From contig NZ_LT632322.1 of the NCBI RefSeq assembly GCF_900119705.1, positions 930,001-994,000 on the forward strand: a stretch of DNA of 64,000 nucleotides. The letters run 5' to 3'. Source of the stretch: Murdochiella vaginalis (GTDB lineage: Bacteria; Bacillota; Clostridia; Tissierellales; Peptoniphilaceae). Below are positions 8,801 through 16,034 of this stretch, in pieces. Within the stretch, counting starts at the first letter, position 1, and each line of letters opens with the position of its first letter. The notes below the pieces were generated by a model. It was not told the origin of the DNA. It saw only the letters and a program-made list of their open reading frames with translations, and ran no database searches. The position numbers were made by a program, and so were the translations under genes.

Positions 8801-10367
8801 GGTTACGGTCAATCAGTCCGGATTGACAAAGAAGGTAAAAACGGCGAATCAGCCATTGTACGTGGAGAGCACAACCGTAGAAGGAAAGAAAGTTTATACC
8901 TACCGTCTGCGCTATCAGACCCAAAAGGGGACAAATGCGGATCAGCTCGTATTTTATGACGTTTTAGATAACGGTACAACCGCCAAACCTTCTGCATGGC
9001 AAGGAACATTACAATCCATTGACATTTCGGCAATCGAAGGGAAGCAAAGCGCTGGCAAAGACGGGGGAACACTTTCTCCGGTGGTCTACTATGCCACGAC
9101 GATTCCAACGCAAGAGCAGTTCGACGTGGATAATGGATCCATTTGGTCTACGACCAAGCCCCAGGATATGAAGCAGGTAAAGGCCATTGCGATCGATTGC
9201 AGAAAGGCGATAAAAGGAACAACCGATACCAACTTCGTTTTGGAGAAGGGAGCAAGTCTCTCTGTGTTTGTCGATCTTGTCGCGCCGACAGATCCTGCGT
9301 TCAACGAAAAAAAAGCTGTTAATTCGTGCACAATCAAGACGAGAACGTTCTCCGGTACAGAGGCCACGGCCAGCGATACCGTACGAACGCTCACTGCAGA
9401 GGCGGCCAGCGATACCGTGCGGAGGCTCACTGCAGCCGCGGCCAGCGATACCGTGCGGACGCTCACTGCAGATGCGGAAGTTACCCTCAAGCTGGTTACC
9501 ACAAGCCTCAGCGGACAAAAAGTATGGGATGATGGGGCTGACAAGGATGGCATTCGCCCCGATGCGGTGACCATTACCTTGTTTGCGAATGGTAAGGAAA
9601 CCGGAAAAACGGCGAAGGCGACAAAAGAAAACCAATGGAAATACCAATTCGATAATCTTAACATATATGATGTGGATGGAAAGAAAATTGCTTATACCGT
9701 AAAAGAAGATCCAGTACCCGGTTACACGACAACCGTTAAAGACACGACCGTTACGAATACACATAATCCGGTTCCCAGAACAAGTCTCACCGTGCAGAAG
9801 GTTTGGAAACACGTGACGCCCAGCTTCTTGAAAACGGCTTCCGTAGAGGTCGTTCTGTACAAGAATGGACAACCGACTTCCACAAAGGTCACCTTAAATG
9901 AACAGAACAAGTTCACGTGGACGTTTACGGACTTGCTGACGGCCGATTTGTTAACAGGTCAGCCGAATCAGTACACGGTAAAAGAGCTCGATGACAAGGG
10001 CCAAGCGGCTGACGATGGCGCAAAGATCACGCTGTCGAATCGTCGCTTTACGGTAAAGTATGCGACGACGGGTAATCAGGTCACCATCACTAACACCCAT
10101 CGGTTCACGCCGACGCCCAACCCGCCGACACCAGAGCCGCCAACACCAAATCCGCCGACGCCGAACCCACCGACGCCGACGCCGGTAGAACCAACACCGG
10201 CGCCCAAGCCTCAGCCGAAGCCGACGCCGACGTTGCCGGTGAAGCCGCAGCCAAAAACGGGCGATAGCAATCGTCTTCTGTTCTGGAGCGCGCTGCTTGG
10301 GATTTCTGTTCTGTCGCTGACGTATCTTTACGCGGCAAAGCAAAAAACAAAGCGTAAACCACGCTAA
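5847..10367 (+). CDS. Sortase-anchored Cna-B domain adhesin
   Basis: Large cell-wall surface protein of 1506 residues. The start at 5847 is preceded by AGAAAGGAT and gives a signal peptide with cleavage expected after VLA (residue 31); upstream in-frame ATGs do not. Residues 40-120 are acidic and low-complexity with a 24-residue repeat. A long adhesin region (about 130-1170) without recognised catalytic motifs follows, then three 12-residue repeats (1175-1210) and two Cna-B domains (about 1215-1308 and 1309-1418) starting LSGQKVWDD and LTVQKVWK. A Pro-Thr-rich wall spanner leads to the sorting signal PKTGD (1469), a membrane helix and a basic tail. No sortase or pilin gene is adjacent. The ligand is unknown. 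Confidence 0.9.
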   Translation: MKHIRNRVLAGAVALVMLVTAVITDSRPVLAEDKASSHAVETTDTAMPVEETGQKSPGEITEAPEPTDTAMPVKETGEKSLDERKEHPEETTEAITKAKTVEEGKETADAQAAQAKPEKALASANRSGVNYTFNANWSTKSTGDYSYPNNDPTSISVTSSNNTQKTVTWAVHLGVPQAQGANFPKGTVKITVPNFIVENWEQDGDTKRVNVDNNGNKLPHMTWQVAKAPEESTSIDFNYSDNGDGTYTLTNYKDLNGGFTFDFEQKFSFKPAFVKVDQNGKLQKDYAITLQIDADSNGKNEVDDTKKLSLQLQNRLKPGDVKLSVARKDNAKGAYLTWQKSWGPKPTDDDGKTYFYVIWFADYMRGSGTSLPFSATVTDTGTDGKVVGTGYFTWHDNTFQYPLNTTYPSIAKITESRTYRQYQGSETKALPGMPNYLNGHLVLQDMRPCLSQAILKRYPLSLLEGKSANDLRKKGVELSNSVQVDEIADNGQKDQVTAQATETVYFYLGEGSFGKYNVNNAETSLPMARTYLLDGETIRLAGNWNARDHSWHTSSVTRRPNTAKDQKWEMKITQSSPYYIEGKGNDLTNSTLNELFDQKKMTQLSDADYFYKDFYLTWTEYDAAQTHFGEDTGNPIRDYASYQPVEVWIRKKEQPAFEKYAQVKRGQDGAYIATDTNEKPLATSRRLNRTFWALPSDVAEIEYRHKNGENTFQTDMTTYENVVLRPTAAVKTLLAASKTAGNNSMVTAFAERTVGTMTDNTKGQPLAVTAYTLRDLSVSSSVFSKEGKLTDYPDESKQKRRVFDSNYNGAYAIFMDITGGGKSDKELVKRFAFNKGTFYDLLPKDTYVDPKTTELKLNWSYSDGVGNVIPKKNYSVSFVDDYEHSGRTMMIVNYTIPDDLLEFGGGDPRVVFSYDLYNTYENIVDRGTDVLHSVAFVNGNDKIPFHPGDAVKMPDKLADKNFFTNLGKSNAGKIMFNQATVHYQMVTVNQSGLTKKVKTANQPLYVESTTVEGKKVYTYRLRYQTQKGTNADQLVFYDVLDNGTTAKPSAWQGTLQSIDISAIEGKQSAGKDGGTLSPVVYYATTIPTQEQFDVDNGSIWSTTKPQDMKQVKAIAIDCRKAIKGTTDTNFVLEKGASLSVFVDLVAPTDPAFNEKKAVNSCTIKTRTFSGTEATASDTVRTLTAEAASDTVRRLTAAAASDTVRTLTADAEVTLKLVTTSLSGQKVWDDGADKDGIRPDAVTITLFANGKETGKTAKATKENQWKYQFDNLNIYDVDGKKIAYTVKEDPVPGYTTTVKDTTVTNTHNPVPRTSLTVQKVWKHVTPSFLKTASVEVVLYKNGQPTSTKVTLNEQNKFTWTFTDLLTADLLTGQPNQYTVKELDDKGQAADDGAKITLSNRRFTVKYATTGNQVTITNTHRFTPTPNPPTPEPPTPNPPTPNPPTPTPVEPTPAPKPQPKPTPTLPVKPQPKTGDSNRLLFWSALLGISVLSLTYLYAAKQKTKRKPR
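5971..6114 (+). repeat. Two 72-bp direct repeats in the adhesin N-terminal region
   Basis: Two adjacent 24-codon units, each beginning with codons for PTDTAMPV or TTDTAMPV followed by (E/K)ETG(Q/E)KS. They are nearly identical over the first 50 bp and diverge after that. They encode an acidic linker behind the signal peptide and could recombine. Confidence 0.75.
9369..9476 (+). repeat. Three 36-bp tandem repeats within the adhesin gene
   Basis: Three in-frame copies at 9369-9404, 9405-9440 and 9441-9476 encode ASDTVRTLTAEA, ASDTVRRLTAAA and ASDTVRTLTADA. DNA identity is high, indicating recent duplication. They sit exactly between the adhesin region and the first Cna-B domain, like a stalk-length linker. 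Confidence 0.9.
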
Positions 10368-10469
10368 GGTGAAAGCCGGAAGCGATCGGTGAGATCGTAC
10401 GATTTAACGCTATCCAAAAAGGGAAGCTCACAAGGTGAAGGCCAATGGGCTGTTACGGAAGCAAGAAAA

Positions 10470-10511
10470 GGGGCTGTGGCAGGACGATCCATATTCTGCC
10501 ACAGCTTTTTT
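10470..10511 (+). terminator. Intrinsic terminator of the adhesin gene
   Basis: GCTGTGGCAG (10473-10482) pairs perfectly with CTGCCACAGC (10496-10505) and is followed by six T. It lies about 100 bp after the adhesin stop and marks the left edge of the accessory island. Confidence 0.9.
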
Positions 10512-10718
10512 GTGTTAGGGAAAGCTTTCATTACTGCGATGAACGATGCTCGTTTTGAAGGGAAGAGGTGAGCATAGGGAGGAGATACGCCTTGTGTTTC
10601 TTCGTTTCAAATGGGAAGATAGAGTTGTTTGGAGGGGGGCTAAGTAGAGCGGAGTGTGCGGAAGGGAACATGATATGATAGTAGAAATTCCTTTGCGCAC
10701 AGAAAGTGAGGCCAAGAA

Positions 10719-10919
10719 ATGGTTGTAAAAAATACAGCAAACATCGGTTTTGAAAGACAAATCTGGGATGCAGCCTGTGTTCTGTGGGGGCATATACCAG
10801 CATCCGAATATCGAAATGTCATCATCGGATTGATTTTCTTGAAATATATTTCTACGGCATTCGACAAGAAATATAAACAGTTAATCGCTGATGGCGATGG
10901 ATTTCGAAACTTTGCCTGA
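10719..10919 (+). pseudogene. hsdM: N-terminal fragment of a type I restriction methylase (HsdM)
   Basis: A 66-codon frame from ATG 10719 matches the start of HsdM subunits: FERQIWDAACVLWG, then IIGLIFLKYIST and a GDGF sequence. In intact HsdM the helical N-domain continues for over 400 further residues including the NPPF catalytic motif; here it stops at TGA 10917-10919. Close to residue 60 the sequence passes, in another frame, into the C-terminal part of a different methylase. This looks like a deletion joining two restriction-modification genes. It cannot be an active methylase. Confidence 0.75.
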
Positions 10920-11410
10920 AGTTTTTACTAAAAACAAAGAAACAGAGGATTCAGTACAGATACTTGGCTGTCTTGGAAATGCTCGCACTTATAGATGGAT
11001 TAAGAAATAATACTTAAAATGGCCGAAAAACTTTGAATACAACAAAGTTTTCTTGCCGATATCAAATGGATCAGGAGCAATTGGAGAAGTCTTGAGCACA
11101 CTCCTGATCGGCCATACTCAGACATTTATGAGCATTGGAACTTTCAAAATCAAAGAGGAAGCTGAAGCTGAAGCTTTGTTAAAGTACATAAAAACAAAAT
11201 TTGCAGGCACTATGCTTGGGATTTTAAAAGTTACCCAAGATAACAAAAAAAGCTGTATGGAAAAACGTACCTACTCAGGATTTTACTAGTATTTCAGATA
11301 TCAATTGGTCTAAGACCATTCCAGAGATTGATCGCCAGCTCTATGCCAAGTATCATTTGAAAACAAGTGAAATCGAGTTTATCGAGAAAAATGTGCAAAC
11401 CATGGATTAA
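10894..11410 (+). pseudogene. C-terminal remnant of an Eco57I-type restriction methylase
   Basis: Reading frame 1 from about 10894 gives FETLPEVFTKNKETEDSVQ, then LGCLGNARTYRWIKK, an in-frame TAA (11008-11010), and then LPISNGSGAIGEVLST, HTQTFMSIG and LKYIKTKFAGTMLG. After an A7 run near 11250 the frame shifts by one base and continues with QDFTSISDINWSK and IDRQLYAKYHL to TAA 11408-11410. As I recall them, these blocks belong to the target-recognition C-terminus of large Eco57I-like restriction-methylation proteins. One stop, one frameshift and the lost N-terminus make it a pseudogene. Confidence 0.7.
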
Positions 11411-11428
11411 GTAAAATGGAGGGCAAAT

Positions 11429-12712
11429 ATGTATACACCTATACATCGAGAGCTCGGCTTGCCGGCATCAATTCCCTTGGACTGGTCGCTAATGCAACGT
11501 GTTGTGGAAGCAAAAATGCACGAGCAACGAGACCTTGACTTTAAGATGATTGGATACAACTCGCAAGATCCACACTCAGCGTCTGAATTAGCAAAAGATT
11601 TATGTGCGATGGCAAACTCTGGGGGAGGATGGATCATCTGCGGCATAAGAACTGATCCTAAGAAAGACATTGCTGAAGAACTAACACCTTTTACTATTGA
11701 TAAAAATACAGATCAAAATATCTACCGCATTGCTTGGACAAACGTTCAGCCCTCGCTGTCAGAAGTAAAAATTCATGCTATTTCATCTCCTGATGAGAAG
11801 TGGATTTATGCGATAGAAGTCCCTCCCTCCGAGTTGTTCCCACACTTATGTCTATATCAAAAAGGGAATGAGTCTTATCCGTTCTATGCGCCTATACGAA
11901 ATGGTTCCTCAACCGTAGGTTTGACAGAACCAGAGCTTCGTCGCCTTTACAGAGAGTCTTATCAGTTAAAAAAAGACAAAGAGGCTAATGAGAAACAACT
12001 GTATGACGAATTTGCAGAATATGGGCAGATTTACGATGGCTTGACGTTTATCTTTATGGGGATTCCAGAGTATCTTGTAGAGAATCGCCTTGATCAGGTG
12101 ACTATTAACCAATCATTAGATGGAATCAAAACAAATCAGTATCGCTATGACAATAACGGTCTGTGGCTTTTAAGAAATTTTGGCGATGAATTTGCAAGAA
12201 GCAGACGCGGATTACGTTCATGGGTTTTGCGTAATGAACGAGACATGGATCAACATCGCTTCTGGAGACTGGAATTAAAGGATAACGGCATTCTTCGCAT
12301 TGCAATTCAATTAGGTGGCTGGATAGGCTGTGAAGACTGGTCTGAATACCCTGCAGGAACTAAGAACCAGGCATCTCAGCGTTTTATTGAGGATGCCTTA
12401 GTCGAGGCTTATGCTTTTTTGGTCAAATGCCAACAGAAATGGCACCCATATACCTACAAAATCACGGCTGGCTTATCTGGCCCTGCAGAGATGCCTCTAA
12501 TTATTCGTGGAGTTGCATCGTGGTATGGCGGGGATAGAGCGTCATTAATGCCTGAGTCAACAAGTAAAAGAATCTATCATTTTAAGCCTATCACTTCATA
12601 TTTAGACATCAATGCAGACGATAAAGAGAGGTTGCAAGTCCTCAACTCACTTGGTGAAGATATTATCAACCAAGGAGAAATTTCACACTTGCAAAGTATT
12701 ATTGCTGAATGA
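11429..12712 (+). CDS. AlbA_2/Schlafen-type putative nucleic-acid-binding protein
   Basis: A 427-residue protein with GGAGGGCAAAT before the ATG and no disruptions. The first 150 residues fit the Schlafen AlbA_2 domain (Pfam AlbA_2): EQRDLDFKMIG, then ELAKDLCAMANSGGGWIICG, where the acidic-rich strand and the ANSGGG turn are family marks. The remaining 270 residues have no domain I recognise; they are rich in Trp, Arg and charged residues and may form an effector or DNA-binding part. There is no membrane segment. It follows decayed restriction-modification genes in AT-richer DNA, consistent with a horizontally acquired defence or regulatory gene. The function is unknown. Confidence 0.7.
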   Translation: MYTPIHRELGLPASIPLDWSLMQRVVEAKMHEQRDLDFKMIGYNSQDPHSASELAKDLCAMANSGGGWIICGIRTDPKKDIAEELTPFTIDKNTDQNIYRIAWTNVQPSLSEVKIHAISSPDEKWIYAIEVPPSELFPHLCLYQKGNESYPFYAPIRNGSSTVGLTEPELRRLYRESYQLKKDKEANEKQLYDEFAEYGQIYDGLTFIFMGIPEYLVENRLDQVTINQSLDGIKTNQYRYDNNGLWLLRNFGDEFARSRRGLRSWVLRNERDMDQHRFWRLELKDNGILRIAIQLGGWIGCEDWSEYPAGTKNQASQRFIEDALVEAYAFLVKCQQKWHPYTYKITAGLSGPAEMPLIIRGVASWYGGDRASLMPESTSKRIYHFKPITSYLDINADDKERLQVLNSLGEDIINQGEISHLQSIIAE

Positions 12713-12812
12713 CTATAACCGCTCCATCTTGTTCTCAATGCCCGGCTCATACTTCCGCCGATATTGAATCAGTATCACAAAATGTGCCTTGTTGTCCTCA
12801 TAACAGGACATC

Positions 12813-12866
12813 TGCACTGATCCCCTAAAGTTGGATTTTTTGGTCCAACTTTAGTGGGTCAGTGCA
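12813..12866. repeat. 23-bp near-perfect inverted repeat, copy A
   Basis: Arms 12813-12835 and 12844-12866 match with two mismatches around an 8-nt centre of six T and two G. The core arm is CTAAAGTTGGA / TCCAACTTTAG. A related palindrome lies at 13575-13620. The arms resemble, from memory, ends of IS3-family elements (TGACCCC...AGTTGGA), but no transposase lies between them. Confidence 0.7.
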
Positions 12867-12901
12867 CAAACGGCCGCTGCTTTTTTATTGGGAGGAATTC
12901 C

Positions 12902-13045
12902 ATGTCCAAGCCTTATGACGTAAAACTGTGGGGAGTCGCGAAGGAGATTATAACTTTGAGAAACAAGGAGACAGAAATAACTGAGGAAACGAAACAAGTG
13001 GAAGAACAGGAAGAACCGACGCTGGCAGACGAGAAAAAAAGATGA
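12902..13045 (+). CDS. Small hypothetical protein, 47 residues
   Basis: ATG 12902 follows GGGAGGAATTCC, a good ribosome site. The product starts MSKPYDVKLWGVAKEIITLR and ends in a highly acidic and basic tail (EETKQVEEQEEPTLADEKK). No signal peptide or membrane segment is present. It starts just inside the left palindrome. It may be a true small gene or the start of a truncated one; no family is recognised. Confidence 0.4.
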   Translation: MSKPYDVKLWGVAKEIITLRNKETEITEETKQVEEQEEPTLADEKKR

Positions 13046-13221
13046 GGTGAAAAATCGCATATCAGTAAACATATTGAAACGGTGCTTTGAAAAGATCGTT
13101 ATCTACACCGGCTGCCGATTTTGTGGCTTTGACAAAAGAGCTTGAGTGGTCTTGTTTTTTCGCATACAGGAAAAAGTCTTGCAGATGGATATGTACGGAT
13201 TACATGAAAGAGAGGTGCATC

Positions 13222-13542
13222 ATGACTAAAGAAAATAAAATCGTCGAAAAAGCACCTTTCCAGGAGAGGTGGGAGGCCTTTAAAAAGGCATATTATGCAT
13301 GGGCGAAGTATAATCCATATAAAGAGTATCCATATCCAAGATATGAAGACTTTCGCCAAGAGGAGTTTGATGTACAAAAGTTGCCGGAGCATTTTATCGA
13401 AAAGGTGCATTATTATGACGAAGTTTATAGAATAGCGACGATAAGGCATAGAGAAGCGCTACGGCGAAGAAAAATTAACATAAAAGCAAAAAAGATCAGG
13501 TTACGATATGAATTGAAACAAGCATTTTGCAATTTGTTTTGA
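13222..13542 (+). CDS. Hypothetical basic/aromatic protein, 106 residues
   Basis: The start at ATG 13222 is chosen because GAGAGGTG lies at correct spacing; the frame extends upstream to 13087 without a ribosome site. The product is Tyr-, Lys- and Glu-rich (KKAYYAWAKYNPYKEYPYPRYE) and ends in a basic helix (RHREALRRRKINIKAKKIRLR) that could bind nucleic acid. There is no cysteine motif or membrane segment. It lies between the two related palindromes in AT-rich DNA. I do not recognise it. Confidence 0.45.
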   Translation: MTKENKIVEKAPFQERWEAFKKAYYAWAKYNPYKEYPYPRYEDFRQEEFDVQKLPEHFIEKVHYYDEVYRIATIRHREALRRRKINIKAKKIRLRYELKQAFCNLF

Positions 13543-13574
13543 TACGAAGAAAAGCATCCTAACAATTAATGATG

Positions 13575-13620
13575 TGATCCCCAATCGTTAGATTTTGGTC
13601 TAACTTTTGGGGGTCGGTAC
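13575..13620. repeat. Imperfect inverted repeat, copy B (related to 12813-12866)
   Basis: GATCCCCAATCGTTAGA and TCTAACTTTTGGGGGTC face each other around a 6-nt centre. Aligned with copy A it shares GATCCCC, GTT.GA, the T-rich centre, GGTC.AACTTT and GGGTC, so both derive from one ancestor. It abuts the hairpin array. Confidence 0.65.
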
Positions 13621-13639
13621 ATTCCGTAAAGATAAAACG

Positions 13640-13996
13640 AAAAAAGGAGCCCAAAATCCAAAATTGCAAGGAAGGGCTCCTTTTTCAATGTCCATAACTC
13701 GAAAAAAGGAGCCTAAAACACAACATAGCAAAAAAAGGCTCCCGCTTTTCGCAAAGAAAAGACGAAAAAAGGAGCCTAAAATGCGAAATTGCAAGAAAGG
13801 GCACTTATTTTCAACGACAAGGACTCTGAGGAGGGAGCCTAAAATTCGAAATAGTGGAAAAAGACTCCTTTTGGGGATGCCAAGTGTTATGCAAAGGAGC
13901 CTAAAAAGTAAAAAAGCGAATAAAGGCTCCTTTTTCTCAACGAAATGACCGGAAAGGAGAAGCCCAAATTGCAATATCGAAAATAAAGGCTCCTTC
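13640..13996. repeat. Tandem array of six terminator-like hairpins, period about 62 bp
   Basis: Six units begin with GGAGCC (or GGAGAAGCC) at 13646, 13708, 13771, 13834, 13896 and about 13955. Each is closed by GGCTCC or a decayed form at 13674, 13737, 13799, 13863, 13925 and 13988. Between the stem arms lies a conserved-length A-rich interior of about 22 nt (consensus like TAAAATNCGAAATTGCAA). A-runs precede and T-runs follow most stems, so each unit looks like a bidirectional terminator. Short linkers of 14-19 bp separate units and differ. Period 60-63 bp keeps frames open on both strands. No cas genes are near. Confidence 0.85.
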
Positions 13997-14237
13997 CTGC
14001 GCTCCTCTTTCATCTTGTGCACCCCACGCCCCCAACTCCGCCCCTCACCCGGCTATGATAAAATAACGCCAGACGGTGCATGGTTTGCCCATCCCAACCA
14101 CCAAAAGGCCACCAAGACGCCAACCACAGATGATACAGAACGCGATGGCGGGCAAAACGCCATCCATTGCTTACAAACAAACATAACAGCATGATACGGA
14201 AACAGTAAGGTACGGAAGTAAACGAAAGGAGGCCACC

Positions 14238-15914
14238 GTGCGGATGTGTACGATGCGGCTCTATACGAGAAGAGAAGGGGAAGAGGTCGCGGTTTCGAAA
14301 GAGACGACGTTTGCGGAGTGCGCCCAAAAAATGGAAGAGCAAGCGCAGGGGCGCATTGTGTTGGCGCGGGTGAAGAATCACTTGTTTGAACTGGCGCAGC
14401 CGATTCCGGAGGAAGCGGAAGAGGTCGTGCTGATGGACACGACGGATTCGGACGGCTATCGGGTGTATATGCGCACGCTTTCGTTTGTTTTTCTGGAAGC
14501 GATTGAACGCCTTTTTCCGGATACGCATACGGTGATTGAACATTCGATTTCCGGCGGCCTGTATTGTGTGCTGCATCGCAAGGGACACGTCTTTATGCTG
14601 GATACGAGACAGCGCGACGAGCTGAAAGCGGAAATGCGCAAGATCATAGAGGCCGACATGCCGATTGTGCGCGAAAACATGACTTACGAAGAGGCGAAGC
14701 AGCTGTTTCGCACGCTGGGGCGTGCGGATAAAGTGGAGCTCTATGCGCAACAGACGGGAAACCATGTGGCGGTGTATCGCATGGGCAATGCGGTGGATTC
14801 TTTCTTTGGCTACATGGCGCCTTCGAGCGGCTATGTCACCGTCTTTGACCTGGAGCTATTTGACCATGGGCTTGTGCTGCTCGGCGTGGATCGGCAAGAC
14901 AAGACACGGGTCAACAATTTTGTTCCAACGTATTTGCTCTCCGATACCTATAACGAAGCGGAGGACTGGGCGGATCGCCAGGGCATCTACACGGTGGCAC
15001 AGCTCAATCGCAGCATTCAAAACGGAACCATTGGCGACGTCTGTCGTATGAATGAGGCGCTGCAGGATCATAAAATCATGCACATTGCGGAAAACATTGT
15101 GCTGAAAAACAAGCGCATTGTGCTCATCGCTGCACCGTCATCGTCCGGGAAAACCAGCTTTGCCTATAAGCTCATGACGTCGCTGCGTGTGCTGGGAAAA
15201 CGGCCGGTGGCGATTTCGCTGGACGATTATTTTGTGGATCGCGAAAATACGCCGCTGGATGAACAGGGCGAGCCGGACTTTGAAGCGCTTGAAGCCATTG
15301 ATTTACGAACTTTTAACGCGGATATGCGTGCTCTACTCACCGGCGAAGAAATTGAACGCATCCGCTTTGACTTTGTGGCCGGCAAGCGCGTGCATACCGA
15401 GGAGCGGATTCGCCTCGGGGCAGAGGAGCCGATTCTGCTGGAAGGCATCCATGCGCTCAACCCCAAGCTAAGTTCGGACGTGGACAATCGGTATAAATAT
15501 CGCATTGCGCTCAGCGTCATTACGCAGATTAATCTGGATGCCCACAACCGCATTCCCACGACCGATCTGCGTCTCATGCGACGCATGGCGCGTGACTTGC
15601 AATTTCGCGGGCGGGACGTGCGCCAAACCATTCGCACATGGCCGGATGTGCGTCGCGGCGAGAATCGCAACATCTTCCCATATTCCGAGTTGGCCGATGT
15701 GATGTTTAGTTCTTCCTTTGTCTACGAAATCGCAGCGCTCAAGCCGATTTTGGAACCCCATCTTCGGGAAATTGGTGAGGACGAACCGGAACGCATTGAA
15801 GCGGTACGCATCCTCTCGTTATTGCAGTATTTTCTTGCGTTAACAGATACCTCCGATGTGGTGAACACATCGATTTTGCGCGAATTTATCGGGGGCAGCA
15901 AGTTGGTGCATTGA
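14238..15914 (+). CDS. Nucleoside (uridine-type) kinase with ThrRS-like N-terminal domain
   Basis: Predicted cytoplasmic kinase phosphorylating a nucleoside, 558 residues. GTG start at 14238 with AAAGGAGG at ideal spacing. The N-terminal half (about 1-280) resembles the TGS and editing-side domains of threonyl-tRNA synthetase found in this Firmicute kinase family. The C-terminal half is a uridine kinase/phosphoribulokinase P-loop domain: IAAPSSSGKTSFAYKL (Walker A), ISLDDYFVDREN, LEGIHALNP and a lid with RRMARDLQFRGR. Substrate specificity is not determinable. About 240 bp separate it from the repeat array; it marks the return to ordinary chromosome. Confidence 0.85.
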   Translation: MRMCTMRLYTRREGEEVAVSKETTFAECAQKMEEQAQGRIVLARVKNHLFELAQPIPEEAEEVVLMDTTDSDGYRVYMRTLSFVFLEAIERLFPDTHTVIEHSISGGLYCVLHRKGHVFMLDTRQRDELKAEMRKIIEADMPIVRENMTYEEAKQLFRTLGRADKVELYAQQTGNHVAVYRMGNAVDSFFGYMAPSSGYVTVFDLELFDHGLVLLGVDRQDKTRVNNFVPTYLLSDTYNEAEDWADRQGIYTVAQLNRSIQNGTIGDVCRMNEALQDHKIMHIAENIVLKNKRIVLIAAPSSSGKTSFAYKLMTSLRVLGKRPVAISLDDYFVDRENTPLDEQGEPDFEALEAIDLRTFNADMRALLTGEEIERIRFDFVAGKRVHTEERIRLGAEEPILLEGIHALNPKLSSDVDNRYKYRIALSVITQINLDAHNRIPTTDLRLMRRMARDLQFRGRDVRQTIRTWPDVRRGENRNIFPYSELADVMFSSSFVYEIAALKPILEPHLREIGEDEPERIEAVRILSLLQYFLALTDTSDVVNTSILREFIGGSKLVH

Positions 15915-16007
15915 TTCCTGAAAATGGGAGAAATCGCCAAAAGAAAATCCAAAGTACGACAGGAAAAAAGAGCATTATGGCACAGCGACGAGAGGTTGTG
16001 ATCGCTA

Positions 16008-16021
16008 CGTGACCCGTCACG
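16008..16021 (+). promoter_or_regulatory. Small perfect palindrome before pdxY
   Basis: CGTGAC and GTCACG face each other with a 2-nt centre, directly upstream of the pdxY ribosome site. It could be an operator or a small RNA stem. There is no further support. Confidence 0.3.
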
Positions 16022-16034
16022 AGAAAGGAAAGCT

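Noticed and set aside
12718-12816. Minus-strand 33-codon sequence resembling a protein C-terminus (FVILIQYRRKYEPG)
   Set aside because: Too short, no start or ribosome site; it may be the tail of a lost gene but cannot be assigned.
13640-13996. CRISPR array
   Set aside because: Units are themselves hairpins with diverged interiors, linkers are only 14-19 bp, and no cas gene is present.
13600-14022. Long open frames on both strands through the hairpin array (113 and 140 codons)
   Set aside because: They use TTG or GTG starts without ribosome sites, and their repetitive Lys- or Phe/Leu-rich products simply mirror the 63-bp DNA period.
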